A DNA stretch of 64,000 nt, from contig AP018794.1 in assembly GCA_009731425.1 (NCBI GenBank), forward strand, positions 1,247,960 to 1,311,959, given 5' to 3'. Source of the DNA: Lachnospiraceae bacterium KM106-2 (GTDB taxonomy: Bacteria > Bacillota > Clostridia > Lachnospirales > Lachnospiraceae). Below, one piece after another: positions 25,273 through 34,445 of this stretch. The position numbers and the translations under genes are program-made. The notes beneath the pieces are model-generated. The model was given only the letters and a program-made list of their open reading frames with translations, ran no database searches and was not told where the DNA came from. How positions within the stretch are numbered: the first letter of the stretch is position 1; each line of letters opens with the position of its first letter.

Positions 25273-26355
25273 CTATTTCAGATCAGATTCTTTATAGTAT
25301 CCAGAGTCGATCAATAACTTCTGATAATTGCTCTTATCAGCGAATACTGGTTCACAAAGATAAGAAGGAACAACACCTTTACCATTATCATAAGTCTTGG
25401 TATCATTTACAGGAGCTTTCGTGCCTTTCATGATAGCTTCAACCATTTCAACTGTTTTAGATGCTAATTTTCGCGTATCCTTAAAGATGGACATGGATTG
25501 TTTTCCTGCGATCATATTCTTAACAGATGTGATATCACAATCTTGACCAGTGATGATAGGGTATGTTTTCCATCCCGCACTGTCAATTGCATTTGTTACA
25601 CCATTTGCAGTAGAGTCATTAGAGCAAAGCACTGCGTCTAATTTGGTACCATTGTTGTAGTTCGAAGAGATGATCGCATCCATTCTGTTCTGAGCTTTCT
25701 CCGTTGACCATTCAGCGGTTGCAACATCTGCAAATTTCGTAGATCCTGATTTTACGACCAATTTACCATTGTCGATATATTTCTTTAATACATCCATCGC
25801 ACCATTGTAGAAGAAGTTTGCATTGTTATCACCAGGATCACCCGTGAAGATCTCTAAGTTAAAAGGTCCTTTGCCTTCTTTTAATCCTAACTTATCTTCG
25901 ATGTACTGACCTTGTTTTGTTCCTACATTGTAGTTATCGAAGGTTGCATAATAAGATACGGCATCTGAGTTCATGATCAGACGATCATAAGCGACAACCG
26001 GAATCTTAGCATCCTTTGCTTGTTTTAATACAGTTCCAAGTGAATCACCATCAATTGAGGCGATAACTAACACTTTACAACCATTACTGATCATAGTTTC
26101 GATCTGAGATACTTGAGTTGCAACATCGTTAGATGCATATTGTAACTCTACTTCGAATCCGGCTTTTTCAAGTTCCTTCTTCATGTTCTCACCATCTTGG
26201 TTCCAACGCTGAAGATCCTTCGTTGGCATTGCAACACCGATCAGACCGCCTTTTCCATTTCCCCCACTGGTCTTCTTTGAATCTTTGCTGCAGCCACATA
26301 ACATACATGCAGCTAATGCAATACATAACATCGAGATTACTACTTTTTTCATCAT
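25273..26355 (-). CDS. chvE: multiple-sugar-binding lipoprotein (ChvE type)
   Basis: A 360-residue periplasmic-binding-type lipoprotein. The signal peptide ends in the lipobox LCGC (Cys near 22) followed by a Ser/Lys-rich linker. The mature part is a Peripla_BP_4 sugar-binding domain: [43 protein letters not shown] and [19 protein letters not shown] are typical of ChvE-like proteins, which bind several monosaccharides. It heads the importer operon. Its promoter region has an inverted repeat (26412-26433) that may be the binding site of the AraC-type regulator encoded nearby. The gene symbol is by family resemblance. Confidence 0.9.
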   Translation of the reverse strand: MMKKVVISMLCIALAACMLCGCSKDSKKTSGGNGKGGLIGVAMPTKDLQRWNQDGENMKKELEKAGFEVELQYASNDVATQVSQIETMISNGCKVLVIASIDGDSLGTVLKQAKDAKIPVVAYDRLIMNSDAVSYYATFDNYNVGTKQGQYIEDKLGLKEGKGPFNLEIFTGDPGDNNANFFYNGAMDVLKKYIDNGKLVVKSGSTKFADVATAEWSTEKAQNRMDAIISSNYNNGTKLDAVLCSNDSTANGVTNAIDSAGWKTYPIITGQDCDITSVKNMIAGKQSMSIFKDTRKLASKTVEMVEAIMKGTKAPVNDTKTYDNGKGVVPSYLCEPVFADKSNYQKLLIDSGYYKESDLK

Positions 26356-26411
26356 GTTGACTCCTCCCTAAACGTTCATTTTGTTTACGCTTATACTATA
26401 GCACGGGGGAT

Positions 26412-26433
26412 ATAGCAATTAGTTGTTTGCTAT
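26412..26433. promoter_or_regulatory. inverted repeat at sugar importer promoter
   Basis: ATAGCAA...TTGCTAT, 7-bp arms 8 nt apart, about 60-80 nt before the chvE-type start. On the minus strand the proximal arm supplies TTGCTA, a possible -35 with TATAAG 17 bp later. Candidate regulator site. Confidence 0.45.
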
Positions 26434-26467
26434 CTTAACAATTTTGTCAGTTTTTTTAGCACAAGAA

Positions 26468-26511
26468 AAAAAGTAGCACAAAATTGTCCTTAGACTTTGT
26501 TTTGTGCTACT
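26468..26511 (-). terminator. terminator overlapping the 3' end of the kinase gene
   Basis: Perfect 12-bp stem AGTAGCACAAAA/TTTTGTGCTACT followed by TTTTTTTC on the minus strand. The 5' arm encodes the last residues (RVAQ) of the gene at 26490-27029, and the stop codon lies in the loop. Confidence 0.88.
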
Positions 26512-27029
26512 CTATTTTCTAAATTACTATTCTTTACGATTTGTTCAAGGATTTCTTCTTGAGACTGGTCTTTTGTTAAAATGGATTCTGTAATTCCATG
26601 GATAAAGTCCTTTTCTTTCCACCATCTTCGCATCTCTGCTTCCCCAAACTCTTTGGCGTTCGGCTTCTGTTTATGTCGTTGTAACGTTTCTTCAAAGGGA
26701 AGATCAAAATAATATGCATAGATTTGATCCTGATATTCTGTTTTTATCCGTTCAAACAACTCGGCATACCAGGTGGCACTTAAAATTCCCTCCAAAATAA
26801 CAATAGAACATTGTTTCTTCGCATACTGTACTAAATCTATTAATAAGTTTACCGCCGGGGTATCTGGTCCATCTTTGACATATAGCATTTCCCTGCGGAT
26901 GACATCTTGAGAGAGTAACATTGTTCCATGACCTAATCTCTTTTGAAGCGCTTTTGCTGTTGTCGTTTTCCCACTTCCTGAATTACCACGTAGTATAATG
27001 ATCTTTGATAACTGTACTTTTTCTGACAA
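26490..27029 (-). CDS. P-loop kinase-like protein (uridine kinase/zeta-like)
   Basis: A 179-residue P-loop protein. Walker A is GNSGSGKTT at 15-23. VILEGIL near 75 may be the Walker-B-like strand, and DLPFEETLQRHKQKP followed by MRRWWKEKDF gives an Arg-containing lid region. This arrangement is found in small kinases and chloramphenicol phosphotransferase/zeta-type proteins that phosphorylate small molecules. No antitoxin gene is adjacent, so a toxin role is not supported. The last codons form part of the terminator hairpin. Substrate unknown. Confidence 0.75.
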   Translation of the reverse strand: MSEKVQLSKIIILRGNSGSGKTTTAKALQKRLGHGTMLLSQDVIRREMLYVKDGPDTPAVNLLIDLVQYAKKQCSIVILEGILSATWYAELFERIKTEYQDQIYAYYFDLPFEETLQRHKQKPNAKEFGEAEMRRWWKEKDFIHGITESILTKDQSQEEILEQIVKNSNLENRVAQNKV

Positions 27030-27065
27030 TAAGATTTCCTCCTTTCAGATATTCTTTATTATAGC

Positions 27066-27100
27066 ACAAAAAAGACTGTATCGATTCGACACAGTCTTTT
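27066..27100 (-). terminator. terminator of NAD(P)-binding protein gene
   Basis: Stem AAAGACTGTGTCGA/TCGATACAGTCTTT with a minimal loop, followed by TTTG on the minus strand. It is about 30 nt after the NmrA-like gene. Confidence 0.85.
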
Positions 27101-27129
27101 TCCTTATTATTTTGGAGTTTTCTATATTA

Positions 27130-28071
27130 CTAATTGTCAGTAGAATTTCTTCTTCCAACTTGATACTCATCGATATTAGTAAACATATATTCTACACTTC
27201 TTGGTTTTGAACCTGTTAATTTTTCAAAATCATCTGTATGATTGCTCATTTTATCTAAACGGATCGCTCTTGCAAAAGTAACCATACCATCACTTGAATA
27301 TGGTGCTGGTGAGTCATCTTCAAAGTCTCCATCTGTTGTTCTTGGAACGCCTAGGGCATCGAAGGAAGCATATACTTCTTCTTCTGTTACATCAGCAACT
27401 TTTACATTTTTTCCAGTTGCTTTATTTCCGATTTCAACAAAATCATATAACGTCATTGATTCTAATCCGTTGATATTTAAAGCTGTTTTGTGAATATCAT
27501 CTTTTGTTAATGCATACATTGCAGCTTTTGCACAGTCACGACGAGAAATATATGACATTTTACCATCGCCTTGACAACTTGGCATGATTCCACCTTGTTC
27601 TGCATTTGTTAAGTAACTTGAGATCATAGCTTCTGCGTATTGTGAGTTACGTAAGAAGATATAGTCAAGACCGGTTCCTTCTACATATTCTTCTGTGTAA
27701 GCATGATCGATCTTTTCTACACTTGGATTCGATTCATCTCTTGCATTTACAAGTGAAGTATAGACAACTTTTTTTACACCGGCTGCAATCGCTGCATCTA
27801 CTGCATTTTTATGAGCTGCTCTACGTTTTTTACCAACAAAAGGTGCGGAGATGATCATTAAAACATCGCCACCTTTAAATGCTTCTTCTAATCCTTCTCT
27901 ATGATTGAAATTCGCTACTCTAGTATCAAATCCTTCTTTTGCAAATTTCTCTAACCCTGCTTCAAAAGGACACGTGAAGATCAAATCTTCTTTCTTAACT
28001 AACTTAGTAATATTGTGTGCAATGTAACCACCAAAGTTTCCATCTACACCAGTAACAATAATTTTTGCCAT
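27130..28071 (-). CDS. NmrA/SDR-type NAD(P)-binding oxidoreductase
   Basis: A 313-residue atypical short-chain dehydrogenase of the NmrA/QorB group. The N-terminal Rossmann motif is IIVTGVDGNFGGYIA (GxxGxxG variant), NFNHREGLEEAF matches the second strand-helix unit, and VVYTSLVNARDESNPS matches the strand after the cofactor pocket. The classical YxxxK pair is not clear, as usual for this group. Proteins of this kind act as quinone reductases or redox-sensing regulators. ATG 28071 is preferred (AAAGG 8 nt upstream) over the GTG three codons earlier. The LysR gene lies immediately upstream on the same strand and may regulate it. Confidence 0.8.
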   Translation of the reverse strand: MAKIIVTGVDGNFGGYIAHNITKLVKKEDLIFTCPFEAGLEKFAKEGFDTRVANFNHREGLEEAFKGGDVLMIISAPFVGKKRRAAHKNAVDAAIAAGVKKVVYTSLVNARDESNPSVEKIDHAYTEEYVEGTGLDYIFLRNSQYAEAMISSYLTNAEQGGIMPSCQGDGKMSYISRRDCAKAAMYALTKDDIHKTALNINGLESMTLYDFVEIGNKATGKNVKVADVTEEEVYASFDALGVPRTTDGDFEDDSPAPYSSDGMVTFARAIRLDKMSNHTDDFEKLTGSKPRSVEYMFTNIDEYQVGRRNSTDN

Positions 28072-28202
28072 ATGAATCACCTTTCCCTTATCAAATTAAT
28101 AGAGATTCTTGTCATATTTTTAACAATCTCTATGTATATAGTTTAATAAATTTAGTAAATAAAAGAAACTGATTCATTTCTTATTAACATCATAAGAAAT
28201 AC

Positions 28203-29093
28203 TTATATAGTTTTAACAAAGTATGCATGAGCTTCTTCAATAAAACTATAGATATATTCTTTCACATTTTTCTTATGATAACCAATGCAATAAGTAGACT
28301 CATGATGGCTATGGGCTAATGGTATGGCAACCAGATCATCCGATGTTACTACTTCAGATGCCAACATTCCTATTCCCTCATTGAGTCGGATGGCAAAGAA
28401 AAGCTCATCTAATTGTTCTACTTCCTTCACAATATTGGGTTTGATACCATCCATTCGGAAATGTTCCATAAAATCATCATAAAAGGATTCTCCTACATCT
28501 CGAGATAACGAGATGATCGGTACGTCTTTCAAATCATGAACATCAATCTGCTCTAATTTTGCCCAAGGATGATTCTTTGAACATACCACACAGACTGAAT
28601 GTCGAAATAATGGAACGATCTTAATGCAATCAATATGTAAAAAATCATTTTCAATTCCAAATGCCAGGTCTAGCTCTCCAGTTGCTACCGCTTTTGCATT
28701 ACTTCCGAAACATCCTTTTTTGATCTTGATATCTACATTTGGATATTCCTTTTTATAATCTGCAACCATCCCTGGTAAATGTGTATTCTCAAATGGTCCG
28801 GTGATTCCAATCCGAAGTTCTTGTTTTTCAGACTTTCCAATCCTCTTCGTCTCATTTTCAACCACTTTAAATTGCTGTATGATCTCTTTACAATGTTCGT
28901 AAAAATATTTACCTGCATAAGTTAAAACCGGTCGATAATTTGATCGATCAAATAATTTTGTACTTAAATTTTGTTCCAATATGCTAATCTGCTGACTGAC
29001 CGCCGATTGAGATAACAAATATTTCTTCGCTGCTGCAGAAAAGCTCCCCTCTTCAACTACACTAATAAATAAATAGATATTTCGATTAAACAT
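28203..29093 (-). CDS. LysR-family transcriptional regulator
   Basis: A 296-residue LysR-type regulator. The N-terminal winged helix-turn-helix is visible in FISVVEEGSFSAAAKKYLLSQSAVSQQISILE, with the usual LxxKLFDRSN continuation. The C-terminal effector domain (about 90-290) has ITGPFENTHLPGMVADYKKEYP and PIISLSRDVG. It is transcribed in the same direction as the NmrA-like gene 130 nt downstream, rather than divergently, but is still the most likely regulator of it. The effector is unknown. Confidence 0.9.
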   Translation of the reverse strand: MFNRNIYLFISVVEEGSFSAAAKKYLLSQSAVSQQISILEQNLSTKLFDRSNYRPVLTYAGKYFYEHCKEIIQQFKVVENETKRIGKSEKQELRIGITGPFENTHLPGMVADYKKEYPNVDIKIKKGCFGSNAKAVATGELDLAFGIENDFLHIDCIKIVPLFRHSVCVVCSKNHPWAKLEQIDVHDLKDVPIISLSRDVGESFYDDFMEHFRMDGIKPNIVKEVEQLDELFFAIRLNEGIGMLASEVVTSDDLVAIPLAHSHHESTYCIGYHKKNVKEYIYSFIEEAHAYFVKTI

Positions 29094-29157
29094 AATTTAC
29101 CCTCACTATTCTTATGTAAATTATGCTATTTTCTTCAATAAAAGTCAACAAACTTCT

Positions 29158-30198
29158 TTATTTGACATTTAAATAAATATCATCTTTTAAGTGAAATCCA
29201 TCTTCGATTATGATATTCATATTTTTCTTTGTGATGGCGATCGGTTCTAACCCGATATAAGGTACCTCATTTGTTCCATCCAAAAATGTCTTAGAATATG
29301 GAATCTTCTCTCCTTTTCCAAGTTGAACTGCATAGGAAGCAGCTAATTGAGCAAGCTTAGCAACCGGCTTATAAACCGTCATCGTCTGTGTGCCTTCTAC
29401 AATGCGCTGACATGCGTCTAGATCCGCGTCCTGTCCGACGACACATACCTTTCCTGCCAGCCTTCGTTCAGAAAGCGCATGAATGACTTGTCCTGCGATC
29501 CCATCATTTCCACACATAATCCCATCCACGTTCTTATGATGGCTTAAATAGTTGCTCACATAATCATATCCCGTCTCTGCTAACCATCCACTTGCATGTT
29601 TTGTCGCTGCCACTTTAATATTTGTCCCTTTAAGACCTGCTTGAAATCCTTTCGTTACCAGACCAACATTATTATCTACTTTTGGGCCACACATCATAAT
29701 AATATTGGCATTCTCAGGCATTGCTTTCTTCATAGAGTCTGCCATAAGCTGGCCTACTTTATCATTATCGAAGGTAATATAAAGATCTACATCCGCATTC
29801 TTGATCAAACGATCATAAGAGATGATCTTAATTCCTGAATCCTTGGCCTTTTTCACTGCATCTGAAATTGCTTCACAATCAATTGGCACAATAACAAGTA
29901 CATCCACTTTCTTATCAATAAAGTAGTTGATCAGGCGAACTTGTTCCTTCACATCTCCGTTGGCGTTTTGAATATTTACATTGGCATTTAGTTCATTTTT
30001 TGCTTTTGAGACAAAGGCATCCCGGTCTCTCTGCCATCTCTCGATGATAAAAGAATCAAAGATAACCCCGATCTGAATCTGCTTTGTCGGTTTCTTATCT
30101 ATCTCCACGTCTTTAGTCTTATCCCGATTGCAACTTGTCAACGTAATGAAACAGATACAGGTAAGAACTACAATACTAACCCTCTTTAACTGATTCAC
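29158..30198 (-). CDS. sugar-binding lipoprotein, second SBP of the sensing cluster
   Basis: A 346-residue Peripla_BP_4 lipoprotein. The signal peptide begins VNQLKRVSIVVL and ends in the lipobox LTSC. The mature domain has GVIFDSFIIERWQRDRDAF, DVLVIVPIDCEAI and CVVGQDADLDACQRI, all close to ChvE-type sugar binders. The start is GTG 30198 with AGGGGGG 6 nt upstream; it overlaps the response-regulator stop by 23 nt, so the two are translationally coupled. The longer ATG start is rejected because it removes the signal peptide from the N-terminus. No ATPase or permease gene follows, so it may supply ligand to the sensor or share the downstream importer. Confidence 0.85.
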   Translation of the reverse strand: MNQLKRVSIVVLTCICFITLTSCNRDKTKDVEIDKKPTKQIQIGVIFDSFIIERWQRDRDAFVSKAKNELNANVNIQNANGDVKEQVRLINYFIDKKVDVLVIVPIDCEAISDAVKKAKDSGIKIISYDRLIKNADVDLYITFDNDKVGQLMADSMKKAMPENANIIMMCGPKVDNNVGLVTKGFQAGLKGTNIKVAATKHASGWLAETGYDYVSNYLSHHKNVDGIMCGNDGIAGQVIHALSERRLAGKVCVVGQDADLDACQRIVEGTQTMTVYKPVAKLAQLAASYAVQLGKGEKIPYSKTFLDGTNEVPYIGLEPIAITKKNMNIIIEDGFHLKDDIYLNVK

Positions 30199-31789
30199 GA
30201 GCGTCCCCCCTAAATTCTGATGGTGTAATACCGACATACTTTTTAAAAATCCGGCTAAAGTAATTCGGATCACCATAACCACATTTCAAGCACACTTCTT
30301 TCACACTTACCGTATCATCCTTTAGTAGCTTTTTTGCTGCTTCCATTCGTATCTTCGTCACATATTCAATAAAATTCATGCCTGCAACATCTTTAAATAA
30401 CTTGCTAAAATAATAGGAACTCATATCTACTTTTCTTGAAACGCTTTCCAATGAAAGGTCCTTACGATAGTTGTTCTGAATATATCGTTTCGCCTGTTCT
30501 ACCACACTATTGGAGTACTCATGTTTCTTGCTCTTTACGTTTCTTGCCGCAATACCGATCTTATTGGCAAACCATTGGCGAAGCTGATTGAGATCCGTCA
30601 TTTGAAGAAGATCCGGAAGATAATCCTTTCGATCTCTGAAGTGATACGTCATTCCGCCGCTCTCATATGCAATATGCTCTGCCAATAAGACAAATTCCAG
30701 TGCCTTTAACTTCACATCCAGCTCATAGTCACTAAACTTTTGTTCCATCCAATGAAAGAATTCAAATGCAGTATCCTTTGCATTTTCTTCCTTTCCCTCT
30801 TTTACTTGATCAAATAGATCCTTTTCCAAGTCTTTCGGATAATCTTCTTCATATCCGCAAAAAATCGGAAGATCACGGCAATGAGCCACCGTTCGTTCTG
30901 AATTATGTAAGGCATTTAATGCATCCTGATAGGACGTATAGATTTCTTTTAATGGCTGGCGGCTGCCGATACCAATTCGAAACTTTAAATCGAATTGATA
31001 TTTTAATTTATGGATCAACTCTCTTGCTTGCTCAATGATCTGACTACGATTCTCGTAATCTTCATCGCTCATTTCTTCAGGAAGAAAACATGGGATTTTA
31101 TTTGTTAACATAGGGCCTACAATGGCAGAAAAATATTCTTTGATCATCTCACGGATAGCCATATAAGAAGATTGCACCTTAAAACTTGTTCCCACCGGAT
31201 TCGTGAGGTTACCTTTTTCGTTTTCTTCTCCATACTCTAATATAAACATAAGACCATATTCCTGCTCAATACCAAGTAACGTCTTATACTGTATAGCATC
31301 ACCGGTGCAATCTCCCTGTAATAAGATTGCTGATACAAATCCACTCTCCATGACCGGCACAACAATCTCTAGCTTTTCCTTTACTTTCAGATCATCGCTT
31401 CGCTTCTCTCGTTTTTCATCAATTTGATCCATAGCGGTTTGCAGCACCGTTACAAAGGTCTTCTGACTAATGGGCTTATGTAGATACTGCATGACGCCAA
31501 GGCTGATGGCCTCTCTCGCATAATCGAATTTATCGTAAGCGGATAACACAATGAAAATGGTTGTAGGACTGTATTTACGAATTTCTTTCATTGCCTCGAT
31601 TCCATTGATACCAGGCATTTGGATATCCATAAACGCAATATCAGGACGAAAGTTTTCTGCTAACTCAATTACACTTCTTCCTGTCTTTGCGGATCTTACT
31701 TCACACTGATCTTTAAAATTCTTATTGATCATAAAATTCAGAGAATCAATTACGATTCCTTCATCATCTGCTAACATGACTTTATACAT
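30176..31789 (-). CDS. AraC-type response regulator (YesN-like)
   Basis: A 537-residue response regulator. The receiver domain has DDE at 8-10, phosphorylation site D55 in AFMDIQMPG, and the conserved Ser/Lys positions (VLSAYDKF, YLHKPI). A long middle region (about 140-420) resembles the linker of YesN-type regulators. The C-terminus (about 435-530) holds two AraC helix-turn-helix motifs: LSLESVSRKVDMSSYYFSKLFKDVAG and SVKEVCLKCGYGDPNYFSRIFKKY are split by a short linker. It pairs with the kinase gene 14 nt upstream and probably activates the ABC importer operon, whose promoter region has an inverted repeat. Confidence 0.92.
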   Translation of the reverse strand: MYKVMLADDEGIVIDSLNFMINKNFKDQCEVRSAKTGRSVIELAENFRPDIAFMDIQMPGINGIEAMKEIRKYSPTTIFIVLSAYDKFDYAREAISLGVMQYLHKPISQKTFVTVLQTAMDQIDEKREKRSDDLKVKEKLEIVVPVMESGFVSAILLQGDCTGDAIQYKTLLGIEQEYGLMFILEYGEENEKGNLTNPVGTSFKVQSSYMAIREMIKEYFSAIVGPMLTNKIPCFLPEEMSDEDYENRSQIIEQARELIHKLKYQFDLKFRIGIGSRQPLKEIYTSYQDALNALHNSERTVAHCRDLPIFCGYEEDYPKDLEKDLFDQVKEGKEENAKDTAFEFFHWMEQKFSDYELDVKLKALEFVLLAEHIAYESGGMTYHFRDRKDYLPDLLQMTDLNQLRQWFANKIGIAARNVKSKKHEYSNSVVEQAKRYIQNNYRKDLSLESVSRKVDMSSYYFSKLFKDVAGMNFIEYVTKIRMEAAKKLLKDDTVSVKEVCLKCGYGDPNYFSRIFKKYVGITPSEFRGDARESVKEG

Positions 31790-31803
31790 AGTTTTTCCCC
31801 CAT

Positions 31804-33279
31804 TTATTCTAAAATCGGTAGATATAAAATAACTTCGGTTCCTTGGTCTTCTCCTTCACTTTTAATCTCGATTAAATTTTCTCCATGAAAATACATATTG
31901 AGTCGCTTGATCACATTATTCATACCAATTCCATTAGAATCGCTCTTCGCTTTAACCTCCTCCATCTGCAATATCGTATCAATCTGTTCTTGGTTCATCC
32001 CCACTCCATTATCCTTCACACTGATACATAAATGCATTTCTTTCTGAAAGACAGATACGACGATCTTTCCAGAACGCTCAATATTTCGAATCCCATGATT
32101 GACCGCATTTTCTACAATCGGCTGTAGAATCATGCTTGGTACTCTCACTTTCAGAAACTGCTGGTCGATTCTCTTATCATAATGAATTTCACCTGAAAAA
32201 CGTACATTCAAAATATAAATATAATGATCCACTAAGGTAAGTTCTTCCTCTAATGTGGTATCTTCATTGATTTTCTTAATGTTATAACGGAAAAAATCAG
32301 CCATATTCTCGATAAACGTACAAGTCTGATCCGCCCCTTCCATCATGGCAAGCTGTGCCCCTGCATTTAATGTATTAAACAAAAAATGAGGATTAATCTG
32401 TGCCTGAAGATATTTTAACCTTGCATCTTTTAAATGGCTTTCCATCATTAATTCCTTCTCTTTATGAGCATTCTCCTTTTCTATTCCTTCTCTTACTTTC
32501 TGGATATACTGTTGGATACTTAAGATCATCTGATTAAATGCTTTTGATACAATACCTACTTCATCCAGTGAAGTCACATCAATGAATGGAATATTAAAAT
32601 TACCGGCTCCAATCTCGTTTGCACTTTTCGCTAATCGGATCAGTGGTGTGGTAATTCGTTTGGTCAGAAGGTAGATCAATAGAAAATTTGCGATTACTAC
32701 AACGATCAATAAAGTAACACAGATCGTCTCCAGATATTTCAGCGTCTTCATTAACGCTTCATAATTCTTCGAGTTTGTCTTAAACAGCTCATTGTTCAAG
32801 CTATAGACCATAGTATTGATCACACTGGCTTCGCTCTTAGCCTCTTTATAATCGGTTCGGTATTTCTCAATATTACGTCCCCGCTTTGCTTGGATCGCAT
32901 CTTGCGCGATCTGCAGATAATGATTCGTCAGATGATAGATATTTTTCTGCATAAGTAGAGCCTCGCTATCAATAATCCGAGTATTCATTCCTTCCATGGC
33001 AGATTCCACTTCCTGAACACTCCGATAATAGTTATCTATTGACTGAGAACTTTTCGTCTCTAGATAATCTTTAACCGAAACCCCTACCTTGCCTAAAGAA
33101 ACGGTAAAATGGTTTAAATTCAGATTGCTTTCATAAACCTCATTTACTTTCGCAACACTTAAATTAATATTGTAATACATGACTACATTCACAAAGATAA
33201 TAATTGCAGATGTTAGCATAAAAGCTAGTATCAGCTTGACCTGAATCGATAAGTCATGAAAAAATCGTATTCTTTGCAT
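31804..33279 (-). CDS. sensor histidine kinase (YesM/LytS-type)
   Basis: A 491-residue membrane histidine kinase. TM1 is at about 14-36 and TM2 at about 186-206; between them lies a 150-residue helical extracellular domain. A HAMP domain follows (TPLIRLAKSANEIGAGNF), then the His_kinase block LQAQINPHFLFNTLN with phospho-acceptor H298, and the ATPase domain with ENAVNHGIRN and DNGVGMN. The gene starts 4 nt after the membrane-anchored sugar-binding protein gene and is followed by the AraC-type regulator gene. The extracellular part lacks a sugar-binding fold of its own, so it probably senses the ligand through the neighbouring binding protein. Confidence 0.92.
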   Translation of the reverse strand: MQRIRFFHDLSIQVKLILAFMLTSAIIIFVNVVMYYNINLSVAKVNEVYESNLNLNHFTVSLGKVGVSVKDYLETKSSQSIDNYYRSVQEVESAMEGMNTRIIDSEALLMQKNIYHLTNHYLQIAQDAIQAKRGRNIEKYRTDYKEAKSEASVINTMVYSLNNELFKTNSKNYEALMKTLKYLETICVTLLIVVVIANFLLIYLLTKRITTPLIRLAKSANEIGAGNFNIPFIDVTSLDEVGIVSKAFNQMILSIQQYIQKVREGIEKENAHKEKELMMESHLKDARLKYLQAQINPHFLFNTLNAGAQLAMMEGADQTCTFIENMADFFRYNIKKINEDTTLEEELTLVDHYIYILNVRFSGEIHYDKRIDQQFLKVRVPSMILQPIVENAVNHGIRNIERSGKIVVSVFQKEMHLCISVKDNGVGMNQEQIDTILQMEEVKAKSDSNGIGMNNVIKRLNMYFHGENLIEIKSEGEDQGTEVILYLPILE

Positions 33280-33283
33280 CTGA

Positions 33284-34303
33284 TCACCTCCGCTTACGAT
33301 AATTTGCTAAATCATCTAGATCTATTAACTTCGTATCAACCGGAGTATACTCACTGACATAGCCAGTCTTCTCATATTCCTTCATTGACTGGATACATAA
33401 CGATCCCATCTCTGACACATCCATTGTAATTGTTCCATCGATGATCTTCTTTTTAATACCAGTTAAGATTAAGTCCGAATCATAAGTTCCAAGAATCTTT
33501 ACTACCCCAACTTTATTGTAATCGACTACCGCTTGGTAAGCACAGCTAGTATCTATACTATTTAAGCAGATCAATACATCTGGTTTCTTATGATCATCCA
33601 GTACAAGATCCCGGATGATCTCATCAGAAGTAAACTCACTTTTACTTTTCACAGTCACTCCATGAAGTTTGATCTGATCTGCTAACCCGTGCTTTTCTAT
33701 GTAATCTTTAATCCCTAAATACACAGAATCTTTGGAGGTGTCTCCATCGTTTGAACTCATCATCACATATACATTCTGCGTTTTTCCTTTCATAAGTTCT
33801 CTCATCTTCATCCCATATTGTTTTCCCAATTGATAACCGTTGACCCCGACAAAACATTTTCGTTTGCTCATCGGACTATCGTTAAACACGGTGATCACAG
33901 GAATCTTTTCTTGCACCGCTTTATTAATAGCCTGCTTTGTCTTCTTAGAAGCATCGCCTACAACAAAGATTCCATCAACTTTCGCCTTAGTTGCGATCAA
34001 TATCTGATCTGAAACGGAATAATGAATCGATAGATTCTTTCCAAAGTATTCAACGAAGGAATGATATTTTTTCGCTTTACTCTTTAGATCGTTATAGACG
34101 GAATTCCATAATGGATTCGTATCATCTTCCGCAATAAAGACATAATGTTTGTCATAGTGATAGGAATTACCTGCTTCTCCAAGCGTCGCATCCGTAATGG
34201 TCGTTCGATATACAAACATGCTGATGATCGTAATAAAGACCATAAGTAGTACGAAACAGATCAGGACGATCTCAAGTCCATGTTTCTCTCTTCTTTGATT
34301 CAT
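33284..34303 (-). CDS. membrane-anchored sugar-binding sensor protein
   Basis: A 339-residue Peripla_BP_4 protein with an uncleaved N-terminal membrane anchor (about 11-32) and no lipobox cysteine. The binding domain shows HYVFIAEDDTNPLWNSVYND, VDGIFVVGDASKK, KCFVGVNGYQLGKQYGMKMRE and TMDVSEMGSLCIQSM. The gene is first in a four-gene cluster with the kinase, the regulator and a second SBP. This resembles the three-component XylFII-LytS-YesN set known in Clostridium beijerinckii, where an anchored binding protein docks on the kinase and triggers sugar-transporter expression. Function here is inferred from that resemblance; ligand unknown. Confidence 0.82.
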   Translation of the reverse strand: MNQRREKHGLEIVLICFVLLMVFITIISMFVYRTTITDATLGEAGNSYHYDKHYVFIAEDDTNPLWNSVYNDLKSKAKKYHSFVEYFGKNLSIHYSVSDQILIATKAKVDGIFVVGDASKKTKQAINKAVQEKIPVITVFNDSPMSKRKCFVGVNGYQLGKQYGMKMRELMKGKTQNVYVMMSSNDGDTSKDSVYLGIKDYIEKHGLADQIKLHGVTVKSKSEFTSDEIIRDLVLDDHKKPDVLICLNSIDTSCAYQAVVDYNKVGVVKILGTYDSDLILTGIKKKIIDGTITMDVSEMGSLCIQSMKEYEKTGYVSEYTPVDTKLIDLDDLANYRKRR

Positions 34304-34392
34304 ACTACGCCCCCTAATACTGTTTATTAAACATATTATACCTTGTTCTTCCTTAATTTACCATATTCACTCTTCTCATTCTTCATACAAAT

Positions 34393-34427
34393 AGCAAAAA
34401 GGTGTGTTCCATTGGAACACACCTTTT
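34393..34427 (-). terminator. terminator of fru operon
   Basis: Stem AAAAGGTGTGTTCC/GGAACACACCTTTT with a 3-4-base loop and TTTTTGC on the minus strand, 19 nt after fruA. Confidence 0.92.
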
Positions 34428-34445
34428 AAAAGAAATCTATCTATT

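Noticed and set aside
26490..27029. Zeta toxin of a toxin-antitoxin pair
   Set aside because: The P-loop fits, but no epsilon-like antitoxin gene lies upstream or downstream and the gene has its own promoter and terminator context.
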